Assembly (NCBI GenBank): GCA_944388865.1
Contig: CALXKM010000033.1
Location: 62,001 to 126,000 of the forward strand
DNA: 64,000 nt
DNA from: an uncultured Duodenibacillus sp.
Lineage (GTDB): Bacteria; Pseudomonadota; Gammaproteobacteria; Burkholderiales; Burkholderiaceae_F
Direction of reading: 5' to 3'
Below, piece after piece: positions 10,138 to 18,899 of this stretch. The position numbers and the translations under genes are program-made. Each line of letters opens with the position of its first letter. Position 1 is the first letter of the stretch. Below the pieces are notes generated by a model, which worked only from the letters and a program-made list of their open reading frames with translations, searched no databases and was not told where the DNA came from.

Positions 10138-10866
10138 ATGAATGGATTTGAAGCGCTGCGTCCGCTTGCAGCCGATCTCAAGGAAAAGGCTAAGGAGCGC
10201 GAAGCGCAGAAAGAAAAAGCGCAGAAGGTGCAGGCGCGCATTGCCAAAGACACGCAGGAGTTTCTTGACACCATGCGCAAAACAGGCGTCAAAGCAGCTT
10301 CGAGTGTCAAAATTGCCCAGCATGTTGAAGAAAAAGACATTGATTTTGCCTCAGCCATGCGAAAGGCCGGCGTCGCTCCCTTGGGGGTTTCCGAGCGCGT
10401 TCAGCACAAAAAGAACGTGCGTCCCGAGCCGCGGCAGACGATTGCCGACAATGAAAGCGTGCTCGAAGAGAGCCTAAGCGACGAGCTCGACAGCATTGAG
10501 TTTTTGGAAAGCGACGACGGCAAGAGCTTTCGTCGACCGGGCATTGGGCCTGATGTGCCGCGCGACTTGAGACGAGGCCGCTGGAGCATCGTCGGACAGA
10601 TCGATCTGCACGGCATGTTTGTTGAAGAAGCCCGAATTGCTGTGGTTGATTTTCTCAAGAAGTGCCAGATGCACGAGTGGTTGTGCGTGCGCATTATTCA
10701 TGGCAAGGGCAACGGTTCGCCCGACCGTCAGTCCGTGCTGCGCGAAGTTGTTCGTCGCTGGCTCAAGCAGCGCGACGAAGTGATCGCATTTTGCGAGCCG
10801 CGTGAAAACGACGGAGGCGCTGGAGCAACGCTTGTGCGCCTGAAGCCTTTGCCGCGTAAAAAGTAG
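10138..10866 (+). CDS. Smr/MutS2-domain protein
   Basis: A 242-residue soluble protein with a C-terminal Smr domain (about 155-238). It carries the expected DLHG (IDLHGMFVEEARIAV) and HGKG (RIIHGKGNG) motifs, which in family members belong to an endonuclease that nicks nucleic acid. The N-terminal 70 residues are charged and probably coiled-coil (KEKAKEREAQKEKAQKVQ). This layout matches stand-alone Smr proteins of the YdaL/SmrA-B type found widely in proteobacteria. The start is the only suitable ATG before the conserved region, but it lacks a good ribosome-binding site. Biological role is not shown by context. Confidence 0.85.
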   Translation: MNGFEALRPLAADLKEKAKEREAQKEKAQKVQARIAKDTQEFLDTMRKTGVKAASSVKIAQHVEEKDIDFASAMRKAGVAPLGVSERVQHKKNVRPEPRQTIADNESVLEESLSDELDSIEFLESDDGKSFRRPGIGPDVPRDLRRGRWSIVGQIDLHGMFVEEARIAVVDFLKKCQMHEWLCVRIIHGKGNGSPDRQSVLREVVRRWLKQRDEVIAFCEPRENDGGAGATLVRLKPLPRKK

Positions 10867-10870
10867 AACA

Positions 10871-10914
10871 TTCGGCAAATTCCCAAAACCCACAGGTTTT
10901 GGGAAATAGCCGAA
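10871..10914 (+). terminator. Strong hairpin after the smr gene (no T-tract)
   Basis: TCCCAAAACC at 10881-10890 pairs perfectly with GGTTTTGGGA at 10895-10904 around a CACA loop. An outer arm TTCGGC (10871-10876) pairs with GCCGAA (10909-10914) across a 4x4 internal loop. It starts five bases after the stop codon. Without a T-tract it may be a processing or transcript-stabilising hairpin rather than a true terminator. Confidence 0.5.
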
Positions 10915-11285
10915 CATTCTTGCCGCTGAGCAAAATTTGCGGTCATGCTCAAGAAAGATTCCCGGTGCTTTTCTTCTGCGAGTTTCTCGATAAAAGACCA
11001 AAATTGCCGCAGATTGAAGCTGGGCATACTGCCCATGCGTCCAATATGCGGTTTTCCGACAGAGTGCGTGTTAACATCCAACGATGCTGTCGGCCTTGGA
11101 GAAGAACTTCTGAAGTCTTTGCTCAGAGGCTTCTTTCATGAGTCAGCAGCGCCTAGGCTGGAAAAAGCGTCTCTGGGAAAAAGGGCGGAGACGAGAATTC
11201 CGGTTCCACCAAATTGGACGGCGATCCCTTTTTTAATGTAAATCCAAACGCGCCGGACCGAACCTAAAACAAAGGGAAGGCTTGA
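10915..11285. other. Intergenic region upstream of the ABC importer
   Basis: About 370 bases with no convincing gene on either strand. A short inverted repeat GGGCA-TAC-TGCCC lies near 11023-11035. The region presumably holds the promoter of the importer operon, but I found no confident -35/-10 pair and no recognisable riboswitch. Confidence 0.4.
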
Positions 11286-12275
11286 ATGAAAATCAGAAAA
11301 TTTGCTGCTGCTGCGGCGGCGGTGCTTGTCATGGGTGCTCTTGCCGGCTGCGGAGATGATGCAAAAACCGATGCGGCAAAGACGAGCACAACGTCTGAGA
11401 CGACAGTGGGGCTTGTGCAGCTTGTTGAGCATCCCGCGCTTGACGAGGCCAACCGCGGCATTGTTGACGCAGTTAAGGCTCGAGGGCTGAAGGTAGCTTT
11501 TGACCAGCAAAATGCCCAGGCCGATCAATCCAATCTCGGCAACATTGCACAGCGTTTTGTGACGCAGAAATATCCTCTGATTTTCGCCATTGCTACGCCT
11601 GCGGCTCAAACTGTGGCTAATGCAACCGACAAGACGCCCATCGTGGCCACAGCCGTGACCGACTTTGTGGTTGCCAAGCTCGTTAAGTCCAACGACAAGC
11701 CCGGCACCAACGTCACTGGCTCGTCGGACTTAAATCCCGTCGCCGCGCAGCTTGATCTTATTTTGAAGATTGTTCCAAACGCCAAGCGCATCGGAACAAT
11801 CTACAACAGCTCCGAGATCAATTCTCAGTACCAGGTCGATATTCTCAAGAGCGAAATCGCCAAGCGCGGTCTGGAACTGACTGAATTGACGGTTTCCTCG
11901 GTCAATGATGTGCAGCAGACCGCTCAGAGCATGATCGGCAAGGTCGATGCCATCTATGTGCCTACCGACAACATTATTGCTTCGGCTATGCCGATTCTCA
12001 CCAAGATTACGACTCCTGCGAAGGTTCCCGTCATCAGCGGTGAGGAAGGCCCGCTCAAGGGCGGTGCTCTGGCAACAGTGGGGGTTGACTACTACAACCT
12101 TGGCCGTATCGCTGGCGAAATGGGGGCCGATATTCTTGAAGGCAAATCCAAGCCGCAGGATATGGCGATTCGCTACCAAAGCGAATTCAAGGCCAAGATC
12201 AACGAGACGGCTGCCAAGGCTTTGGGCATTGCAATTCCCGAGTCCTTGAAGGACGCCGAAGTTGTTCGCTACTAG
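11286..12275 (+). CDS. ABC transporter substrate-binding lipoprotein (ABC_sub_bind family)
   Basis: Binding component of an ABC importer. The 329-residue product has a lipoprotein signal peptide with lipobox LAGC (Cys22), then a two-lobed periplasmic-binding fold of the ABC_sub_bind type (TVGLVQLVEHPALDEANRGI; IATPAAQTVANATDKTPIV; GTIYNSSEINSQYQ). Relatives are often predicted to bind tryptophan, tyrosine or other hydrophobic amino acids; the ligand cannot be read from sequence. It is followed by the matching permease and ATPase genes. The three form one importer, although about 200 bases separate this gene from the permease. Confidence 0.88.
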   Translation: MKIRKFAAAAAAVLVMGALAGCGDDAKTDAAKTSTTSETTVGLVQLVEHPALDEANRGIVDAVKARGLKVAFDQQNAQADQSNLGNIAQRFVTQKYPLIFAIATPAAQTVANATDKTPIVATAVTDFVVAKLVKSNDKPGTNVTGSSDLNPVAAQLDLILKIVPNAKRIGTIYNSSEINSQYQVDILKSEIAKRGLELTELTVSSVNDVQQTAQSMIGKVDAIYVPTDNIIASAMPILTKITTPAKVPVISGEEGPLKGGALATVGVDYYNLGRIAGEMGADILEGKSKPQDMAIRYQSEFKAKINETAAKALGIAIPESLKDAEVVRY

Positions 12276-12472
12276 AGTGTAATCAAATAGGGTGCAGGCT
12301 TTTGTTTGAGAGCGGCGTCAAATTTATAGACGGAAGCGCTTTGTGCATAAGCTTGCGCCTTTTTGCGCATTGTTTTTCTCTTTTTCTTGCTTGAATCCTC
12401 TCGGGGTCTCTATGGACATTGCCGACGCGGCATGCGCATCGGCAGCAGAGCCCGGAGTCAGAAGTTTTTCAT

Positions 12473-13354
12473 ATGATTGACATTCTCGTGCCAACTGTTG
12501 CGCAAGGGCTCCTGTGGTCTTTGCTTGCGCTTGGCGTCTACATTACGTTTCGCGTTCTCGATATTGCTGATTTGTCCGTTGAGGGAAGCTTTCCGCTGGG
12601 GGCGGCGGTGGCGGCCACTGCGCTTGTTTCTGGTTGGGGCATTGCGGCCGCATTTCTTTTGGCGGCCGCGGCTGGCGCTCTTGCGGGCGTGGTCACCGGC
12701 ATTTTGACCACGCGGCTTCGGATCCCTGCGCTTTTGGCGGGCATTCTGACCATGATTGGTCTTTATTCCATCAATCTTCATGTGATGGGAAAGGCCAATG
12801 TTGCACTGCTTCGCGTCGATACGGTTTTTACCAAGGCCGAAGCCTTGGGGTTTAGTCCTGCAATGGCGCTTTTGGCTGCAGGCATTGCGGGTGCTTTGAT
12901 CGTCGGCTGTCTTTTGTATTGGTTTTTCGGCACCGAACTCGGCACGGCCATTCGCGCCACGGGCAGCAATTCTCAGATGGCTCGTGCGCAAGGCGTCAAT
13001 ACCGACCGCATGGTGCTTCTAGGATTGTTGATCAGCAATGCCCTGGTGGCTCTATCTGGCGCGCTCGTTGCGCAGTCCAATGGTTTTGCCGACGTCGGTA
13101 TGGGAACAGGCACGATCGTCATCGGTCTGGCCTCTGTCATTATCGGCGAGGTGCTCTTTGGGACGAGAAGCTTTAAAAATTGCCTTATTTCCGTGATTTT
13201 GGGTTCCATCGTTTATCGTCTCGTGATTGCCGTCGTGCTGCAGCTCGGCATGCCGCCCAATGATCTGAAGCTCTTTACGGCGATTTTGGTTGCTGCGGCG
13301 CTTTCTATGCCGCTCATACGCGAAAAGATCCGCAGCCGCAAGGCCCGCATCTGA
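12473..13354 (+). CDS. ABC transporter permease (branched-chain/BPD_transp_2-like)
   Basis: Membrane subunit of the importer encoded at 11286-14168. The 293-residue protein is very hydrophobic with about eight or nine predicted helices and belongs to the branched-chain amino-acid/ribose permease superfamily (GVYITFRVLDIADLSVEGSF near the start; GTELGTAIRATGSNSQMARAQG in the cytoplasmic coupling loop). I start it at ATG 12473; an upstream in-frame TTG at 12419 would add 18 hydrophilic residues that do not look like the family. The ATPase gene follows after 25 bases. Confidence 0.88.
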   Translation: MIDILVPTVAQGLLWSLLALGVYITFRVLDIADLSVEGSFPLGAAVAATALVSGWGIAAAFLLAAAAGALAGVVTGILTTRLRIPALLAGILTMIGLYSINLHVMGKANVALLRVDTVFTKAEALGFSPAMALLAAGIAGALIVGCLLYWFFGTELGTAIRATGSNSQMARAQGVNTDRMVLLGLLISNALVALSGALVAQSNGFADVGMGTGTIVIGLASVIIGEVLFGTRSFKNCLISVILGSIVYRLVIAVVLQLGMPPNDLKLFTAILVAAALSMPLIREKIRSRKARI

Positions 13355-13379
13355 CAACGTTTTTTAGAGACTGATAAAG

Positions 13380-14168
13380 ATGCTCATAGCCAAGAATATT
13401 CACAAGACTTTTTTCCCGGGCAGCGTCAATGAGAAGAAGGCGCTGCGTGGAGTCGACCTCACGCTTGAAGACGGTGATTTTGCAACCGTCATCGGATCAA
13501 ATGGTGCAGGCAAATCAACGTTTCTAAATGCTGTCGCAGGCGTTTTTCCAATTGATCAGGGCTCCATCGAAATTGACGGAGTTGATGTAACAAAGATGCC
13601 GGAACACGAGCGTGCCAAGTACATCGGCCGTGTTTTCCAGGATCCCATGAAAGGGACGGCGGCCAACATGATGATTGAGGAAAACCTTGCCATGGCCAGC
13701 CGCCGCGGCCGGTCTCAGGGGCTGTCCTGGAGCTCAAAGCCCGAGATGAACATCAAATTCAAGGCGCTGCTCGCAGAGCTTGATCTCGGACTTGAAGAGC
13801 GCATGAGTACGCACGTCGGCCTGCTCTCGGGCGGACAGCGTCAGGCCGTGACGCTTTTGATGGCCACCCTTGTGCGTCCCCATCTGCTCCTTTTGGATGA
13901 ACACACTGCTGCGCTTGATCCGAAGACAGCAGAAAAGGTGCTGGCCATTACGGACAAAATCGTCACGACCCATCAGCTGACGACGCTCATGATTACGCAC
14001 AACATGCGAGACGCGCTGCGCTTTGGCAACCGGCTCATCATGATGCATGCCGGGCGCATTGTTGTTGACGTCAAAGGCGAAGAAAAAAAGCACCTCACCG
14101 TGCCCGATCTGCTAGCTCTTTTTGAAAAGGCTGCCGGCATGGTAAGCGATGCAATGATGCTCTCCTGA
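13380..14168 (+). CDS. ABC transporter ATP-binding protein
   Basis: ATPase of the importer. In the 262-residue protein the Walker A motif GSNGAGKST is at residues 39-47, the Q-loop region is RVFQDPM, the signature LSGGQ is at 149-153, Walker B LLLLDE at 169-174, and the switch histidine in MITHNM. All catalytic elements are intact. It closes the operon and converges on an MFS gene, whose stop codon lies 21 bases away on the other strand. Confidence 0.92.
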   Translation: MLIAKNIHKTFFPGSVNEKKALRGVDLTLEDGDFATVIGSNGAGKSTFLNAVAGVFPIDQGSIEIDGVDVTKMPEHERAKYIGRVFQDPMKGTAANMMIEENLAMASRRGRSQGLSWSSKPEMNIKFKALLAELDLGLEERMSTHVGLLSGGQRQAVTLLMATLVRPHLLLLDEHTAALDPKTAEKVLAITDKIVTTHQLTTLMITHNMRDALRFGNRLIMMHAGRIVVDVKGEEKKHLTVPDLLALFEKAAGMVSDAMMLS

Positions 14169-14189
14169 GGTATTTTCCTCAGACGAGTT

Positions 14190-15362
14190 CTAAAGTTTGG
14201 ACGAGCGCGAGGCTGCAAGCCCTGCTGCCGTCCAGCAGACGACGGCAAGCGCGGCAAAGGAAAAGGCTAGGGGCCAGCTTGCGCTTTTTTCGAGTACCAT
14301 GCCGAAGGCAAGCGGCCCGAGGCCCGCGCCGATGTAGCCAAGTCCCTGGGCGAGAGCCGACATTGAGAGCATTTGCCGGGAGCCGTCAGACTTTTTAGCC
14401 ATCAGCAAAAAGGCAACCGAAAGCATGCTTCCTTGACTGATGCCAGCCGAAATGCTTGCGGGCAGCAGCCACCAGCCGCCGGCAAGCCATCCGGCAATGC
14501 CTGCTAGATACAAAACTCCAAGAATGAGGGAGGCTGCGGCTTCGCTTTTAACCGCTCTCATGAAGGCAGGGGTTAGGATCGAGGCCGGCAGCCCGCTGGC
14601 TAGAAACACGAAAAACCAAAACCCAGCTTCGTCATGCGGCAAGCCCTGTGCGCTCAGAAAGGGAGACAGCCAGGCACCTACAGTGTAGACCAAAAGAGAC
14701 TGAAGCCCCATCACGAAAACAAGCGCCCATGCTGTAGGACTTTTCAAAAGGCTCAGCATGCCTTCGTCTGTGCATCGGGCAGCGACGGCGGCTTTTGGAA
14801 CGTCGTTTGTTGCTGGCGCAAGAAGCAGCCATACTGCTGCGCCGACAAAGGCTGCGGCAGCCCAAAAAAGCATTGTTGTCGCAATGCCTCCCCCAAGCTC
14901 AGAAAGAGGTACCGAGGTCAGGCCGCCGAAAGCTCCCGAAAGACCAATGATGCCAGTGTAAAGCCCCATCATGGAGGCTGTTTTGCCTGCAAACCAGTTT
15001 TTAATAGCAACAGGCAGCATGACGTTTAAAAGCGCAATGCCTGCGCCAACCGTCAGGCTCGCCAAGAGAAAACCGTTCCAGTTCGAGCAAAGACGACCTG
15101 CTGCACCGGCAAAAAGAACCACAATGGCTGCAAGTGCCGCGGTCTTGATCCCTAAGCGGGAAGCGAGCGGCGCGGCGGCAAAGGAAAACAGTCCGAAGGC
15201 CGCAATGGGGATGGCCGCAAGCGTGCCGTACTGCGTGTAAGAAATTCCAAAAAAATCAACAATAGCTTCCGCAAGCGGACCGACGGCAGTGACCGGTCCC
15301 CGAAGAAGCATGGCGGTAAAAACAATGGCTATTGATGGAGCTAGAAGCGAGCGCGCGGACAT
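14190..15362 (-). CDS. MFS transporter, CynX/NimT-like
   Basis: A 390-residue major facilitator protein with about 12 transmembrane helices. The N-terminal half (AMLLRGPVTAVGPLAEAI, then PLASRLGIKTAALAAI) resembles the CynX/NimT cyanate and 2-nitroimidazole transporter group. The substrate is unknown. The start is ATG on the minus strand at 15362. It is a lone gene, convergent with the ABC ATPase and divergent from the DUF3100 gene, with a 464-base gap between the two starts. Confidence 0.85.
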   Translation of the reverse strand: MSARSLLAPSIAIVFTAMLLRGPVTAVGPLAEAIVDFFGISYTQYGTLAAIPIAAFGLFSFAAAPLASRLGIKTAALAAIVVLFAGAAGRLCSNWNGFLLASLTVGAGIALLNVMLPVAIKNWFAGKTASMMGLYTGIIGLSGAFGGLTSVPLSELGGGIATTMLFWAAAAFVGAAVWLLLAPATNDVPKAAVAARCTDEGMLSLLKSPTAWALVFVMGLQSLLVYTVGAWLSPFLSAQGLPHDEAGFWFFVFLASGLPASILTPAFMRAVKSEAAASLILGVLYLAGIAGWLAGGWWLLPASISAGISQGSMLSVAFLLMAKKSDGSRQMLSMSALAQGLGYIGAGLGPLAFGMVLEKSASWPLAFSFAALAVVCWTAAGLAASRSSKL

Positions 15363-15826
15363 CTATCGGCAAAAAAATGAAAAACACAATGTCCGACAGT
15401 GTAGGCGTGTTTTTTAAAAGAAATGAGTTTTTGTTGTGTTTGCAATACTGTACGTCTGAATTTCTTCAAGGATGCAGCAAAATGGCCTTGCGGCAAGCAA
15501 AAAACAAATGAGCATGAAAATATGAGGAACATGCATTAAGGCAAAAGCACTATGGTCCGTGATTAAGATCAAAATCGTCGGACTTTGCCTAACGAAGTTT
15601 GAGAGTTTTCCGTGCTGCGTGCTAGTGTGGCAAAGTGTAGGTCAACAAAGGCCGGCTTTTTGTTTCGGGCGAGGCGCTCTGTCTGCTCCTGGCAAAAAGA
15701 TCAACAATAACGGCTTCCGTGCTCTTTGGTTTGTTTCTGCAATTGGCCTTGACCCAGCATGCAGAGCAAGGCCGAAGGCCTCGGCCGGAGCACTTTTCGG
15801 TGTTCGTCAAACAAAGGAAATAAGAA
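15363..15826. other. 464-bp divergent intergenic region
   Basis: Lies between the MFS gene (minus) and the DUF3100 gene (plus) and should hold both promoters. It contains the FNR-like site at 15559-15572. I see no gene, no RNA fold that I recognise, and no confident core promoter. Confidence 0.4.
15559..15572 (+). promoter_or_regulatory. Candidate FNR/CRP-family site
   Basis: GTGATTAAGATCAA differs from the FNR consensus TTGAT-N4-ATCAA only at the first base. It lies 255 bases before the DUF3100 gene and 196 bases from the divergent MFS gene. An Fnr protein is encoded at 39740-40558. A single match of this kind can occur by chance. Confidence 0.4.
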
Positions 15827-16609
15827 ATGGACCTGATAAAGAATTTCAAACTGCACGCTTTGGCGTTGGTCGTCGTGATCATCGCTGAGTGGATCGGCGT
15901 CATTCGATTCGGCTTGGTCATGTTCCTGCCGCTTTTCTATGCTCTGGTGATTGGCGGCATTATCAGCTATCCCTCCTTCAAGATCATGAAGTTGCCCGAA
16001 ATGGATCGTGCAGCTCGCGTGCTTTCGGTGGGCATGTTGATTTTGGTAACGAAAATCGGTTTGGGCATCGGTCCTAATCTTCAAATGCTTGCCAATTCCT
16101 CGCTGGCCTTGTTGGTGCAGGAGTTTGGGCACTTCTTCGGAACACTGATTTTTGGTCTGCCTGTGGCATTTTTGGTCGGCATGAAGCGCGAGGCCATCGG
16201 CGCGTGCTACTCGATTGACCGCGAACCCAACATCGCAATTATTGCCGAGCGCTATGGGCTTGATTCTCCTGAAGGTCGCGGTGTTATGGGCATGTATATC
16301 TGCGGCACGGTGTTCGGCGCTTTGTGGGTGTCGATTCTGGCTGGCGTGATCGCTCAGATGGGCATCTTCCATCCGCATTCCCTTGCCATGGGCGCGGGCA
16401 TCGGCAGCGCCTCGATGATGGCTGCCTCAACTGCCTCGATTGTGGCCACACACCCCGAATGGGCTGAAACCGTTCAGGCCTACGCGGCTGCGGCCAACCT
16501 TTTGACGACGGTGTTTGGCATTTACTTTGCACTCTTCATTTCGCTTCCGGTGACAGTCAAGGTCTACGAGTGGCTCGACTCGCTGCGCGGCAACAAGTCG
16601 GCGGCCTGA
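15827..16609 (+). CDS. DUF3100-family membrane protein
   Basis: A 260-residue integral membrane protein of the DUF3100 family, which has no assigned reaction. It has about seven hydrophobic helices and a conserved-looking loop GMKREAIGACYSIDREPNIAII between helices. AAAGGA at 15813-15818 gives a well-spaced ribosome-binding site. The next two genes are a small membrane protein and an M20 amidohydrolase on the same strand. The setting suggests a transporter or channel for the hydrolase substrate or product, but that is inference from neighbourhood only. Confidence 0.8.
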   Translation: MDLIKNFKLHALALVVVIIAEWIGVIRFGLVMFLPLFYALVIGGIISYPSFKIMKLPEMDRAARVLSVGMLILVTKIGLGIGPNLQMLANSSLALLVQEFGHFFGTLIFGLPVAFLVGMKREAIGACYSIDREPNIAIIAERYGLDSPEGRGVMGMYICGTVFGALWVSILAGVIAQMGIFHPHSLAMGAGIGSASMMAASTASIVATHPEWAETVQAYAAAANLLTTVFGIYFALFISLPVTVKVYEWLDSLRGNKSAA

Positions 16610-16674
16610 TGCGCTGTGCCGACATCCTGCAAACGAAGTGAAACTTAAGAAACAAAAGCAAAGGATATTGAATC

Positions 16675-17142
16675 ATGTTTATGCAGATTTTTGAAAAAAT
16701 GAAGGACATGGTGTTCATTCTTCTGGTCACCGGATTCTTCAGCTGGATTGCCAACATCATCAACATCAATCCTCCGCTTGCTTCGAGCGCCGTCGGCGTG
16801 TTCGTGCTTGTGGTGTTGGCCAGCATCGGCATTTTCCTTTCGATGGTGCCGGTCTTAAACAAGCTTCCCATGGTGTTTTGGGTCTCCATTGTGGCCGTTG
16901 TCGTCTCTGTGCCCGGATTCCCGGGCGGCGCCTTCGTCATGGAGCACACCAACAACGTGAGCTTTTTGGCTTTGACGACGCCTCTTTTGGCGTATGCAGG
17001 TCTTTCCATCGGCAAGGATATGGAAGCCTTCAAGCGCTTGTCTTGGCGCATCGTCCCCGTGGCGCTTGCCGTTGCTGCGGGCAGCTTCATTTGTGCAACG
17101 ATTCTTGCTGAATTTATGCTGCACCTTGAAGGCGTGTTCTAA
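16675..17142 (+). CDS. Small five-helix membrane protein, partner of DUF3100
   Basis: A 155-residue hydrophobic protein with about five predicted transmembrane helices and little outside the membrane. AAGGA at 16661-16665 precedes the ATG by nine bases. I do not recognise a named domain. It lies 65 bases after the DUF3100 gene and probably forms a two-subunit membrane complex with it, equivalent to a longer single-chain transporter in other organisms. That equivalence should be tested by homology search. The glycine/proline stretch VPGFPGGAFVMEHTNN in the middle may be part of a substrate path. Confidence 0.75.
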   Translation: MFMQIFEKMKDMVFILLVTGFFSWIANIININPPLASSAVGVFVLVVLASIGIFLSMVPVLNKLPMVFWVSIVAVVVSVPGFPGGAFVMEHTNNVSFLALTTPLLAYAGLSIGKDMEAFKRLSWRIVPVALAVAAGSFICATILAEFMLHLEGVF

Positions 17143-17167
17143 GATACGACTCTGTAGTCATCAGAAT

Positions 17168-17218
17168 TCCCCCGCAAGTTCCTTTTTATGAGGATGGTTC
17201 GGGGGAGGTCGTTTTTTT
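17168..17218 (+). terminator. Hairpin with T-tract between the membrane protein and M20 genes
   Basis: TCCCCCG at 17168-17174 pairs with CGGGGGA at 17200-17206 over a 25-base loop, followed by GGTCG and seven Ts (17212-17218). It could end the DUF3100 transcript or attenuate reading into the M20 gene, which begins 19 bases later. The long loop makes it less certain. Confidence 0.45.
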
Positions 17219-17236
17219 CTTTTGGAATTTTTTGCC

Positions 17237-18553
17237 ATGACCAAGGAAGAACTCAAGGCGCGGGTGCATGAAGCACTGCGTGCGCGCCGCGCCGACATCA
17301 AGGCAGTTGCTGAAAACATCTTTTCCGAACCGGAGCTGGGCTTTAAGGAGACCAAGACCTCGGCGAAGGTGCAAAAGGAATTTGAAAAGCTCGGTCTTAG
17401 CTTTCAGACCGGATGGGGCATCACGGGCGTGAAGGCTCGCATGAAGGGCAGAAAGAGCCTCAAGACGGTTGCGCTTTTGGGTGAACTTGATGCCATCGTC
17501 TGCCGCGACCACCCGCATGCTGATCCGGCAACGGGCGCAGCGCACTGCTGCGGACACTTCATTCAGATTGCCAATATGCTTGCTGTGGGCATGGCCTTTA
17601 AAGACGCCGGCATCATGAATGAGCTCGACGGTGATTTGGTGCTTTTCGCTGTGCCTGCAGAAGAGTATGTCGAAATCGACTACCGCAACAAACTGCGCGA
17701 GGCGGGCAAGCTGCGCTATCTCGGCGGCAAGCAGCAGCTCATTGCCGAAGGGGCCTTCGATGATGTAGACATGGCCATGCAGATGCATGCCAACCCCACC
17801 GACAATCCCAACGGATACTTTGATGTGGGTGCCAGCAGCAACGGCTTCATCGGCAAGCTGATGACGTATCGCGGCAGAGCCGCGCACGCCGCAGGCGCTC
17901 CCGACAAGGGCGTCAACGCACTCAATGCCGCCATGCTCGGCGTCATGGGCGTCAATGCCATCCGCGAACGCTTCCGCGATTCGGACTACGTGCGCTTTCA
18001 TCCGATCATCAATTCGGGCGGCGATCTGGTCAACGTCATTCCGGATTACGTCACGATGGAAAGCTACACGCGTGCCGCAACCGTTGAAGCTTTAAAGCGC
18101 TACAACACCGACATCAACCGCGCGCTCAAGGCCGGTGCCGATGCGGTCGGAGCGACTTGCGAAATCAAAGACCTTCCGGGATATTTGCCTCTGCGCCCCG
18201 ACGTTGAAATGCGCAATCTGCTGCGCGCCAATGCTGAAGCTGTCTTTGGCGCAGAGAATGTGGGACTGGCCGAGCACAGCGCGGGATCAACCGAAATGGG
18301 CGACGTCTCGCATCTGATTCCGGTTGTGCATCCCTGGGTGGGGTGCGCTTCAGGCGTTCTGCACGGAGCTGATTTCTGCCTCAACAACGAGGAGGTTGCT
18401 TATCAAAAGACGCCTGAGGTGCTTGCTTCGACGATCATTGATTTGCTCTACTCTGAAGCCGCTGAGGCTCAGCGCATCTGCGCGGCCTTCAAGCCCGTGC
18501 TTAATCGTCAGACGTATTGCGAATTTCAGGATGCGATTGCTCAAGGCAAATAA
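17237..18553 (+). CDS. M20 family metallo-amidohydrolase (AbgB-like)
   Basis: A 438-residue zinc-dependent amidohydrolase of peptidase family M20, closest in style to AbgB/p-aminobenzoyl-glutamate hydrolase and related amidohydrolases. Visible family features are IFSEPELGFKETKTS, the metal-site region CRDHPHADPATGAAHCCGH, the PAEEYVEIDY segment (catalytic and metal acidic residues), and the dimerisation-domain motif GRAAHAAGAPDKGVNAL. I chose ATG 17237; a TTG at 17222 is 13 bases from a GGGGGAGG and is an alternative adding five residues. It follows the DUF3100 pair, suggesting coupled transport and cleavage of an amide such as an acyl-amino acid. Confidence 0.85.
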   Translation: MTKEELKARVHEALRARRADIKAVAENIFSEPELGFKETKTSAKVQKEFEKLGLSFQTGWGITGVKARMKGRKSLKTVALLGELDAIVCRDHPHADPATGAAHCCGHFIQIANMLAVGMAFKDAGIMNELDGDLVLFAVPAEEYVEIDYRNKLREAGKLRYLGGKQQLIAEGAFDDVDMAMQMHANPTDNPNGYFDVGASSNGFIGKLMTYRGRAAHAAGAPDKGVNALNAAMLGVMGVNAIRERFRDSDYVRFHPIINSGGDLVNVIPDYVTMESYTRAATVEALKRYNTDINRALKAGADAVGATCEIKDLPGYLPLRPDVEMRNLLRANAEAVFGAENVGLAEHSAGSTEMGDVSHLIPVVHPWVGCASGVLHGADFCLNNEEVAYQKTPEVLASTIIDLLYSEAAEAQRICAAFKPVLNRQTYCEFQDAIAQGK

Positions 18554-18589
18554 TCTGACTTTTGCGTAGACTAGCGCAGAAATAAAAAC

Positions 18590-18632
18590 AAAAGCGCCGC
18601 TGTTCGGATCAGACCGGACGGCGGCGCTTTGC
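18590..18632. terminator. Long GC-rich hairpin after the M20 gene
   Basis: AAAGCGCCGC at 18591-18600 pairs perfectly with GCGGCGCTTT at 18621-18630, with an inner arm GTTCGG/CCGGAC. On the plus strand the T-run is short; on the minus strand the 3' arm runs into a T-rich tail. It is a likely end for the M20 transcript. Confidence 0.6.
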
Positions 18633-18899
18633 ATCAATGAGCCCAGAAGATGAAAAAAAATTTTCTTAGAAAAAGCTTGAAGTAAAAAGACAAGTCGTTG
18701 TCTACCACCCGTGGGGGGTATTGGCAATATTAAGGCACGATTAAGATTTCGCTTCAGATTGATGTCGTCCAAGAGCTTAGGGCTCAGGTCGATATGCAAA
18801 TCACCCAATTTACAGCAAAGCTTCTCGCGGCTGTTTAGCTAAGACCCCAGAGAATCGAGGCAGATAGGCAGCGCAGAGGTTTTAATCAGGGGAAAAAAG
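18633..18899. other. Leader region of the cytochrome/flavoprotein operon
   Basis: No gene seen. An imperfect inverted repeat, CCACCC...GGGGGG, lies near 18702-18718. TTGATGTCGTCCAA near 18759 matches the FNR consensus at only eight of ten defined bases and I do not call it a site. AGGGG at 18888-18892 is the ribosome-binding site of the cytochrome gene. Confidence 0.35.

Noticed and set aside
18759-18772. FNR box before the tetraheme cytochrome gene
   Set aside because: TTGATGTCGTCCAA misses two of the ten defined bases and lies over 120 bases upstream; not enough to call.
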